Source: Trissonchulus latispiculum (Eukaryota > Nematoda > Enoplea > Enoplida > Ironidae). Taken from it: a stretch of 64,000 nt of DNA. Position 1 is the first letter of the stretch. Every line of letters starts with the position of its first letter. Position numbers and translations under genes: made by a program. The stretch spans positions 1-64,000 of the forward strand of contig JASAND010012762.1 in NCBI GenBank assembly GCA_030248195.1. The letters are read 5' to 3'. Shown here in pieces: positions 55,977 to 64,000 of this stretch. The notes under the pieces are model-generated. The model had not been told where the DNA came from, did not search any database, and saw only the letters and a program-made list of their open reading frames with translations.

Positions 55977-57309
55977 TAACTATAAATTTCGCTTCCTAGC
56001 GGCATTATGAACTATTGAACTGCTGTTGCATTGCTGTATGTAGCTAAAGTAGCTGAAGTAGCTGTAAGGTTTTACTGTTTTGGGTTAAGTGCAATTCTGT
56101 TTCACCGACGTTGAAGCTAGGCTAGCACTACCTATATAGGGTTTCAATCTTTTGCATTCTGTCCCGCAAGTCTCGAATTAAATGTGTTGTATTATCTCTG
56201 TAAATCTCTGTTATCTAAATTTTACTCTCAAAAAGCAGTCAACTCCAAACTGAAAGTCAACTAAACATTAAATAAAGTCCGCTCAATTTTTTGGTGCTTT
56301 TTGGTGCTATCAGGACACATGAAGTGAGTGGCAGCCGATAATGAGAATTGAAGGCATACAGTAGGAACCGTGTCAAAAATGGGCGATAAATTTATCGTGT
56401 ATTAGTGTACGTGCTTCTTTTCACGTCACTTGTTTCGAAGTTCTTAAAGAAATCTGTGATCAGCACTAAACATACGAGCTAATGACCTTATGCTTAACTT
56501 TTTCATTCATTCTTTTGGACGTGGTTTTCTGTCTGTTGTCGGAAAAAGAAAAGAAAGGACCAAAAAGTTAACATAAAAAGAAGCGTGTAAAGCTTGTGTA
56601 AGTTTTTAACAAACCGTTTGAAATTCGTAAAATATCGAATTACCTAATTTAACGAATTTAAAATTTAACACGAATTTATATACGCTTCCTTTTGAAACCT
56701 TGCTGAGCAATGTTTCATAACGGTATATAGAAAGGACTCTACTGTCTATTAAGTTTGCCGTGCATTTCCCGGTGAACCACAAATACCAGCACACATCTAG
56801 CATACCTGTGTTCACGACATAGTTTTTGTAAGCATTTGTATGCAAATGCAATTTTAATTTTTGTTTCTACTGTATACGCCACGAATAAACGTCAGGTGAA
56901 ACAATTGCGTCAGCATTAACAGTGCATAAAAATTTTGCATAGTTCGTCCCGCTGCCTCCGTTGAAGCCATTAATCAGATTCAGAAGTTAGTTTCTAGATT
57001 ATATTCCTCTACCGGAGTTTCTCTTTGCGAATCCTTAATATAGTACTTATTATAGTACTTTGCTATGATTTATTTAAAATTATAAGTCATGTTAATATCT
57101 TTCAGTATTAGTTTAAACTTGATAAAATGAACAACTTGGGTCCGATCCTCTAATTGGGAAAAATTTCCATTCCTGTTTTTTTTTTTTAAAAAAAAAATTT
57201 TATGTTGGGGGGGGAAGGTTAAATTGGAGGAAAAACGAGGGGGAGAGGGGGGGCCGCAGGGGGGAAATTTTGTTTTGGGGGTGGGTTGTTGTGTGGTGGG
57301 GGTGTTCCC
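55977..57309. other. Spacer with homopolymer-rich block
   Basis: Mostly AT-rich with no gene. 57170-57300 is a T run, an A run and then long G runs, composition of the kind where base calling is unreliable. Confidence 0.5.
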
Positions 57310-57632
57310 CTATATAGGTTTTAACCCATTTGATTCAGTGTGAATCAAATGGGATTTATGTTTAGAGGCCATTAACCAGGCCGTTCTACATTGCCTGAAC
57401 CCTGAAGGATCCTATCTCGATATCCGTGACGTCTGCTTTTCATCTAGACGATATATTTACGTATTAGCTTCTGATTTTGTTTGCTCCGTTTGGTTTGATT
57501 TTCCATGCTCAGTCCTCATTTTCTTGGCTTATTTTTGTGGATTATTTGGCGTGTATATGCTTCTTTATGCTACATCCTCATTTCTGGGCATTATTTCTTT
57601 ATTCTCCTGATTTCTTGGTGTAGTGTCGCTTT

Positions 57633-58544
57633 ATGGCCCCACCTCCTGCTGCCCCGAAGTGTGCGGCGGCTGACGCGTGTAAGCGCTCTGGGAAAATTGG
57701 AACTAGGGACTTTACAATTCAATGCGCCCTCTGTCCAAAGCTGTTTCATGCCATCTGTTTAGGCATAGACGACCCTACTTACCGGAAGTTGGAAGATTCG
57801 AACGCCCTTTCTATTCTTGGCTACGTATGCGCTGGGTGCAAAACGGACTTTTCCAAAATGAGGAATGACATTAATCTTTTGACAGCCCAAGTTGAGTCTC
57901 TAAAGGCAGCTGTAATGCGAAGTCCTGGGGGCACCGTCCCTGTAGGTGAGCCATTGCCCCCACCTGTTGGGGAAGGCCAAGGCTTGGCTGCCTTGTCAAG
58001 TAGAGTGGCCCGTCTCGAGCAGAACCTGAACCCAGATGCCATGGTGAATCTTATAGCTTCGGCTGTTGAAGAAGCGATGGAAGCCGACGCGAAGAAAATG
58101 AACTTAGTAGCGATTGGAATCCCAGAATCTATGAAGGATAAGGATGGACAATCCATTGATGATTTAGAATGCATTGGTGTAATTGCTGATAAGGTTGGTG
58201 TAAAACGTACGGATATCGTGCGTGTATTCCGGGACGCCCCATCCGGGCCGGGCCGCCCCCCTATTCTAAAAGTTGTTTTTGGGAATCTGTTAGCAAGGCG
58301 TACCTTGCTAACCACTTTTGCAGAGGGGAAGGCGGCCCTGCCCGGATTGGACCGCGCATGGATTCGACCGGATTTAACGTTTAGGCAACGTGAGCGGGAT
58401 AGGAAATTACGGGAAGAACTGGCGGCTCGCCGGGACCGCGGCGAAAAGGTTAAAATCTTCCGGGGCAAGATTGTCCCAAATCTTACCAAACCTAACGTCC
58501 CGGGTACCGGTGGGACGCCGGATCGACCCCCAAACAGCGAGTGA
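57633..58544 (+). CDS. Non-LTR ORF1 protein, intact
   Basis: 303 residues. A PHD-like finger (Cys at ~9 and 15, then CALC, HAIC, CAGC) lies at residues ~9-66. A short Pro-rich linker and a coiled coil (LSSRVARLEQNL) follow. The RRM-like region contains MNLVAIGIPESMKDKDG and DIVRVFRDAP, and the basic C-terminal domain contains WIRPDLTFRQRERD. Same architecture as 23532-24473, with little sequence identity outside motifs. The stop TGA lies inside GTGATC, which is the first recognised part of ORF2. Confidence 0.88.
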   Translation: MAPPPAAPKCAAADACKRSGKIGTRDFTIQCALCPKLFHAICLGIDDPTYRKLEDSNALSILGYVCAGCKTDFSKMRNDINLLTAQVESLKAAVMRSPGGTVPVGEPLPPPVGEGQGLAALSSRVARLEQNLNPDAMVNLIASAVEEAMEADAKKMNLVAIGIPESMKDKDGQSIDDLECIGVIADKVGVKRTDIVRVFRDAPSGPGRPPILKVVFGNLLARRTLLTTFAEGKAALPGLDRAWIRPDLTFRQRERDRKLREELAARRDRGEKVKIFRGKIVPNLTKPNVPGTGGTPDRPPNSE

Positions 58545-61378
58545 TCACTGACCCAGTCTCTGAACTAACTACTAATGTGAATGAACCCCTTAGAAGCCTA
58601 AAGTGCGTGTATTTCAATGCTCAGTGTATTAGAAATAAGTTAGATGACTTAAGTTATTTAATAGATGATATGTCTCCTGATATTATTTTTGTATCGGAAA
58701 CATGGTTAGAAAATTATGATCAGGATTCTCTCTTTAGTTTTACCGTAGGATATAATGTTTTTAGATCGGATAGAAAAACACGTATACATGGGGGAGTATT
58801 AGCTCTTATAAAGGATAGCTTGGACTGTAAGAAGGTGGAAGAATTATGTATCGAAGGGTACATAGAAATTCTTTGGATCAAACTTAAACTTTTGAAACAT
58901 ACTTTTGTTGACGTTGGCGTTGTTTACCGGTCTCCGGTGGCTCCTTGGAATGTTGACGAAAATTTTAGAAATCATCTCCAAAATAAAATAAGCAATTCAG
59001 ATTTGATATTAGTTGGCGATTTTAACTTACCAAATTTATTTAGCAATGTAAATTTGAGAACGGCAAACGAAACAGAATATAGTTTGCTTTTTCATGAGCT
59101 TGGCCTTCATCAATTAGTAGACAGCCCCACTAGATGTAACAATTTTCTAGATTTGATTTTTACCACAGATGATCAATTGTTAACCAAGGTCGAAGTCTCT
59201 GAACCATTTGGTAGTAGCGACCATAATTTAGTTTCTTTCGAAGTTGTTGGTAAGGCTATTGAAAAGAAAAAGAAAGTTATTTGTTTTTATGATTTTTCTA
59301 GAGCAGATTATTTAGGTCTAAATGCATTTCTTGACACCATTGCATGGGAAACTCTACTTTTAAATTCAACAGTAAATGAAATGTGGGTTACTTTTAGTAA
59401 CATCTTAGAATATGCTATTAATCTATATGTTCCCAAGAGGAGGGCAGCTAGCAAATCTTTTAAATGGTCCCGGGCCACCCGACAAAAGTTTAGAAGAAAA
59501 AAGAAATTATGGCAGATGTATAAGAGAACTCGTCTTGATCGTGATAGAAATGCTTTCAGAGCTGCTGCTAAAGAAGCTACTGATGAGGCTGCAGCAGACG
59601 TGCGGAGGCATGAAAACAGCATTCTAAATTCTGCTTCTCTAAGCCGTTTTTATAATTTTGTCAACTCGAAAATGACTTCTAAAAGTGCTATACCGGCTCT
59701 TGAAAAGGATGGTGTCGAAGCCACTACTTGCAAACAGAAAGCTGAACTACTAAATCGTCAATTCTGTAGTGTTTATACTCAGGATAACATGGAACTACCA
59801 AATTTGGAAAACTTCACTAACCAAGTATTTGATAACGTCTTGTTTACTGAAGAAAATATTGCAAAATTTATTGATAAGTTACCTAATAAAAAGTCGGCTG
59901 GTCCTGACGGATTATCTTCTTTCTTTTTAAAACGAGTTAAAGATAGCATTCTCAGGCCCCTAATGTATATTTTCCAGTTAAGCATAGACTCGGGTGTGCT
60001 GCCACAACAATGGCTTGACGCGAAGATTGTTCCTATTTATAAAAAGAAGGGTAAAAATAATGATCCTGCCAGTTACCGACCAGTAAGCCTAACATGTGTT
60101 TGTTGTAAACTTTTCGAGTCCATCATTCGAGATCTTATTATAAAGCATTTGAAAGAAAATAATCTGATCTGCCAGCAGCAACATGGTTTTTTGAAAAAGA
60201 AATCGATAGTTACAAACGTTTTAAAATCTCTTGTTGATTGGTCTAACATGCTAGAGGAAGGGAAGGTAGTTCATTGCTGTTATCTTGACTTTGCAAAGGC
60301 TTTTGATACAGTATCACACACTAAACTTCTATACAAACTTGATCGGTATGGCATTAAAGGTAAAGTATTAAATTGGATTCGAGCTTTCCTTTCAAATCGT
60401 ACGCAGTTTGTTGAAGTAAACGGTAGTAGATCGCCAAAAAGCCCAGTTACTAGTGGGGTCCCGCAAGGAACAGTGCTGGGACCAGTGCTGTTTTTGGTCT
60501 ATATAAACGATATAGTAAGTTGTATTGAGTCGGCAAAGCTTCTGATTTATGCAGATGATGTTAAGTTATATATTGGAACTAAAAAATCAACTATTACTGA
60601 CGTACTACTTCAAGATGATCTTAGGCGGTTGTATGAATGGTCAGTTAAATGGCAGCTATGTCTAGCCATTCCAAAGTGTTCAGTATCGGTTTTTGGACCA
60701 TGCATACAACAGCCACACTATCAGCTAAATGATGAAACTTTGCCGGTTACAAACGAAATTAGAGACCTAGGCTTTATAATTTCAGGAAATTTGCAATTTA
60801 GTAGTCACTGTTTAGCAGTATACAAAAAAGCATTAGGCGTTCAAGCTTTGATATTTAAATCTTTTAAATCCAGAGATAGAAATTTTTTAGTTAAAATGTT
60901 CACGACTTTTGTCCGTCCTATTGCTGAAAGTAGTACCCCAATTTGGTCTCCTTACTTGTTAAAGGACATAGATTTAATAGAAAAAATTCAAAGACGTTAT
61001 ACCAAACGGATTCCTGGACTTGAACATTTTACTTACTCAGAACGTTTAAGCATGCTAGGTCTTAAGTCACTGGAGATTAGGCGGTTGTATACCGATCTGA
61101 AATTACTCTACAAAATTGCTAACAACCAAATTGGCATCTCCTTTGATCAAATGTTTCAATATTCCAACCCGGTAAGCACACGTAGTCACAGTTTGCGAAT
61201 AAGATTACCGAGAAACACTAGGACTGCCTCATTAAATAATTTGTTTCATGTTAGGGTAGTAAATGTATGGAATTCGTTACCCGAGACGGTAGTTACTTCT
61301 CCAAGCTTTGATAGTTTTTGTAGGCTTCTAGAGTCATTGGATTTAAAGCGATTTCTAAGGGGTCGGGGGGTCAGTTGA
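58541..61378 (+). CDS. Non-LTR ORF2: APE endonuclease and reverse transcriptase, intact
   Basis: About 945 codons without a stop. Endonuclease at residues ~20-230: YFNAQCIRNKLDDL, FVSETWL, GDFNLPNL, SSDHNLVSFE. RT at ~430-730: KKSAGPDGLSS, ASYRPVSLTCVCCKL, QHGFLKKKS, DFAKAFDTVSH, VPQGTVLGPVLFLVY and the catalytic YADD. The conserved C-terminal region follows (FVRPIAESSTPIWSP). It nicks target DNA and primes cDNA synthesis from the nick (established). The first in-frame ATG lies inside the endonuclease, so translation must begin at a non-AUG codon or by coupling to ORF1. Confidence 0.93.
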   Translation: MITDPVSELTTNVNEPLRSLKCVYFNAQCIRNKLDDLSYLIDDMSPDIIFVSETWLENYDQDSLFSFTVGYNVFRSDRKTRIHGGVLALIKDSLDCKKVEELCIEGYIEILWIKLKLLKHTFVDVGVVYRSPVAPWNVDENFRNHLQNKISNSDLILVGDFNLPNLFSNVNLRTANETEYSLLFHELGLHQLVDSPTRCNNFLDLIFTTDDQLLTKVEVSEPFGSSDHNLVSFEVVGKAIEKKKKVICFYDFSRADYLGLNAFLDTIAWETLLLNSTVNEMWVTFSNILEYAINLYVPKRRAASKSFKWSRATRQKFRRKKKLWQMYKRTRLDRDRNAFRAAAKEATDEAAADVRRHENSILNSASLSRFYNFVNSKMTSKSAIPALEKDGVEATTCKQKAELLNRQFCSVYTQDNMELPNLENFTNQVFDNVLFTEENIAKFIDKLPNKKSAGPDGLSSFFLKRVKDSILRPLMYIFQLSIDSGVLPQQWLDAKIVPIYKKKGKNNDPASYRPVSLTCVCCKLFESIIRDLIIKHLKENNLICQQQHGFLKKKSIVTNVLKSLVDWSNMLEEGKVVHCCYLDFAKAFDTVSHTKLLYKLDRYGIKGKVLNWIRAFLSNRTQFVEVNGSRSPKSPVTSGVPQGTVLGPVLFLVYINDIVSCIESAKLLIYADDVKLYIGTKKSTITDVLLQDDLRRLYEWSVKWQLCLAIPKCSVSVFGPCIQQPHYQLNDETLPVTNEIRDLGFIISGNLQFSSHCLAVYKKALGVQALIFKSFKSRDRNFLVKMFTTFVRPIAESSTPIWSPYLLKDIDLIEKIQRRYTKRIPGLEHFTYSERLSMLGLKSLEIRRLYTDLKLLYKIANNQIGISFDQMFQYSNPVSTRSHSLRIRLPRNTRTASLNNLFHVRVVNVWNSLPETVVTSPSFDSFCRLLESLDLKRFLRGRGVS

Positions 61379-61630
61379 TCACCGTGATCCTCCCCCGTCC
61401 TGCTCACGTTAATGAAGTTAGCGGTATGTTGTTAGTTGTTTTTCTTTTGTCATGTTTATTTTTTTCTTTCCGTGCTGATTTTCTTTTCAGTTCTGTGATT
61501 TGTTTTGCGTTTCATATGTAATTTCATATGTTTATTTGCTAGATTTATATAATTTGTTTTGTTTGCGATTAAACGCTTACCTTCATTTACTTGAGTAAAG
61601 ATTTCTTTCTTTCTTTCTTTCTTCTATATA

Positions 61631-63212
61631 CGTTAGACAACCCATTTCTTCTTACAGGTCGGTCTGACCTGCCACAGGTTCTATGTGTGTCTACTGAATA
61701 TATCAGTACGATATATTCGGAATACAGCAGTGTGCAATATTCCTTCTCTGTACAAAGCCCGTGTAGAAAGCTGTGGCGCTACTTATGGCCGACCTTTTTG
61801 CATTTGGAAACGCACACTTTGTAATTAGACTAAACTTAGATGGGTCTATAAGAACAAGCTCCTATTTTGCAAGAGTTCGTTGTCATATCTCGTATTTATT
61901 CTCAACAATTACTGCAATCAATTTAATTCACATTCACTTTATACAACAGTTTTATTAATAGTCGGTTCAACCGATTCTACATAATCTGCAACAAACTCGA
62001 AGTCCAAGCCCAGCACTTTTCAGTGTTGACACGAAATCCACATTGTCCTGAAATCAACGTAAATAAAAGTAAAAACTATTAATGTCACAACAACCATATC
62101 ACAGGACATAATAATCTGGGCCTCCTCTACTGTCACCTAAATGCTATAATGTAGAAATCGAATAGACTGAAGAAATTTTTGATCAGTTTTTAGTTGACAA
62201 TTGAATTTGATAAAAGTCAGCTTTCTTTACAGTTTTAAAGTTTTTTGAGCGTTAACGTTCTGGTTAATTTATCAATTGCACAATCTATGGGGGAACCTTG
62301 CGAGAACAAAAATGCATTTCTCGAAAAGGTAAACAAAACTAAAGTTTTCTTTCTGTTTTCTCGGCTAGCAGGTGAGATAATTCCCATTGAATGGGTGGTC
62401 GTATGTTTGACAGCTGTTTAATCTCTACGAAATTCGGGGGGGGGGTATATGGAAAATGGGTATATGGAAAAAATAGGGGTATATGGAAAAACAGCGTAAC
62501 TCGACTTTTTGGCCAAATTGAGTTACGACCACCACGATAATCTATATAACATTCCGCACATTATGGAAAAACAACGTAACTGTAAAAACCCCTTCGTAAG
62601 GCCACAATAGCTTAATAACAAAATCACGTATCTTAAACAAGCGAAAACGGATTTAAGGAACAACAGCGTAACTTCAGATACGTTGTTTATGCATATACCT
62701 TCTTTCATACCAAAACCACGTAACTATCATATACGTTGTTTTTCCATTACCCTTCTAATTTGCATTAGATGTGTTGAGTTACGCGCTTGATTTAACATCG
62801 TATGCATACAATTCGGACATTATACAAAAGTTAAACTTAAATGTTTTCAATTTTTTAGGTTTGCCTTGCACCGTGAGGCAACTATTCGACTTTTTCAGGT
62901 CCCAAACTTTATTTAGTGCAGGAAATAAATTTTTTATACAAATTTCAACTGGGCGGGTATTTTCTTTCCTGGTCTGGGAGAGTTCACCCCGAACTGGTCA
63001 ATTCATCTATGCGCCTATCCACCACACCACAACATCCCCTTGGCAATAATATCCCCCCTTCCAACCACTACCTTTCCGGTCTTGCCCCGACAGTCTGGCC
63101 AAAATAAAAAACTTCCCTACCAACCAACTTCCCCTTTTCAACCACCCTAAAAATTCAACATAATGTATGTCTTACTGTGACTATTTTAGGATTAATTTAA
63201 GCTATAATATTT
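61631..63212. other. Spacer without a recognisable gene
   Basis: AT-rich apart from a G run at 62437 and a cluster of GTAACT words (62479-62760), described separately. Open frames are short and unsupported. Confidence 0.5.
62479..62760. repeat. Iterated AACARCGTAACT words, both orientations
   Basis: GGAAAAACAGCGTAACT, GGAAAAACAACGTAACT, GAACAACAGCGTAACTT and AAACCACGTAACTAT occur within 280 bp, with the inverted ACGTTGTTT twice. Preceded by three GGTATATGGAAAA copies (62446-62500). Confidence 0.6.
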
Positions 63213-64000
63213 ATGATGCCAGTTAATATTGGACAAGTGGTTCTGGCAAAAATGGGAGGATTCTCTCCGTGGTCTGCTTTACTAATCGATGCCTCGGATG
63301 CCCAGTGCTATTCGAAAAAGTGGCAAAGTCATGGTGAAGTTCTTTGTGACGGATGACTACCGTCACATGAAGTCTAAGGAAATTCTTCCATTCGTCTACA
63401 CTGATACCAAAACCGGTCGCCTACAAGAAGCATTTGACGCTGCCCTCTGGTGAATACATACTTAATAATAATAATACATAATTATAACAATCCCCCGATT
63501 TTCGTCAAATTTGGGGAACTTCTCTTGAAGAATTTTCACGAAAAACTTGACTTCACTTCGCGAAAAATAAAGTTTATAATGAGCTGTACTGTATGAAGCG
63601 GTTTTTCATGTGTTTGGATTTGGACTTTTGTTTGTTCACTTGTTCACTTTTGGACATGCTATGTTATCTTACCTTCCTTCTATAATAATGCACTGAATGC
63701 TGTGTATTTTTTAGGCAAGTGGAGAACCAACAGTCCTCCAGTGGGGCTGTTCCCGTTCAGCCCGAATTAGCGGGCACTTCCACCAGGCAAACTCATGAGG
63801 AGCCGTCCCAACCGTTGGCTCGTGCGACCACTCCTGATCGACCTATACCGGCCGGAGGTATATACTCAGAAACTGACTCCAGTCCTGATACTGCTCTGGC
63901 CACTGCCCTGTCACCGTCACGTCGGATGTACGGTCAGTCCCCTACCGCCCACTTGGCGGAGCCTCGCGCAAAAATCCCGCGTCCAGCAGAGTCCGACCGT
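63213..64000 (+). CDS. PWWP-domain protein, 5' end, runs off the window
   Basis: Exon 1 (63213-63449) starts MMPVNIGQVVLAKMGGFSPW, the opening strand and signature of a PWWP domain (here S-P-W-S). The second half of the domain (KVMVKFFVTDDYRHM, then KEILPFVY) lies in another frame, so one base is gained or lost around 63275-63300. Exon 2 (63715-64000+) follows TATTTTTTAG, joins in phase through TG|G, and encodes a Ser/Pro/Gln-rich linker (QVENQQSSSGAVPVQPE). PWWP domains read methylated histone H3 and DNA in chromatin proteins such as HDGF, PSIP1 and DNMT3 (established). Which subfamily is unclear. Confidence 0.7.

Larger units (their letters stand above)
57317..61623 (+). mobile_element. Full-length non-LTR retrotransposon (CR1/Jockey-like), both ORFs intact
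   Basis: It starts GGTTTTAACCC and ends in a (TTTC)n tail (61602-61623). The 7-bp CTATATA lies at both 57310-57316 and 61624-61630. A 13-bp-stem hairpin (57325-57353) sits at the extreme 5' end. ORF1 and ORF2 overlap by four bases. This is the only element in the window that looks potentially active. Confidence 0.92.

Noticed and set aside
57821..58489. 222-codon minus-strand open frame
   Set aside because: Antisense to a well-supported ORF1 with zinc finger and RRM-like motifs.

Overview
The window is animal nuclear DNA that is AT-rich, intron-containing and packed with transposable elements. GT-AG introns run throughout. The one host gene I can name with confidence, at the left end, is an FHIP1 (FAM160A) orthologue, a metazoan family. 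The rest is a mosaic of nested retrotransposons, MITE-like DNA elements and a few small spliced genes. I see no tRNA, rRNA, CRISPR array or bacterial-type operon. The species cannot be fixed from the sequence; an invertebrate is likely.

Layout. 1-5.9 kb: six minus-strand exons encoding the N-terminal half of an FHIP1-like protein, with introns holding MITEs and a short retroposed element. 5.9-12.1 kb: an intergenic thicket of DNA-element families with long G/C runs. One family starts CATAGGTGTA and has 8-bp target duplications; another starts TATAGTCAA and carries iterated GGGAAAAAACCC boxes. 12.2-16 kb: a minus-strand non-LTR retrotransposon split by a TTAA-flanked element. 17.5-22.2 kb: a retrotransposon scrap, a decayed coding region and a small zinc-finger gene. 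23.3-28.4 kb: a non-LTR element with an intact ORF1 and a broken ORF2, followed by a TTAA element. 28.4-36.9 kb: repeat modules and a TIR element, almost no coding. 36.9-51.5 kb: a small spliced acidic gene whose last intron holds an 11.9-kb LTR retroelement (minus strand) and a 390-bp foldback element. 52.5-56 kb: an unknown coding exon, then two tandem two-exon genes for tiny Arg/Gly-rich proteins. 57.3-61.6 kb: a full-length, apparently intact non-LTR retrotransposon with a 7-bp target duplication. 63.2-64 kb: the start of a PWWP-domain gene that leaves the window.

The most unusual object is the LTR retroelement (38868-50724). Its order is gag capsid, zinc knuckle, membrane-glycoprotein-like segment, protease, RT, RNase H, integrase. 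The env-like segment therefore lies between gag and pol instead of after pol. In the 3' position, where a spliced env is expected, there is an intact 750-residue ORF behind a splice acceptor. It encodes a Pro-rich repeat, a NADAR-like domain and a degenerate SGNH-hydrolase-like domain. The LTRs differ at only five positions by my count, yet the env/pol part carries stops, frameshifts and a TTAA-element insertion, while the 3' ORF is open throughout. Several frameshifts in the window sit in homopolymers, so some lesions may be assembly errors.
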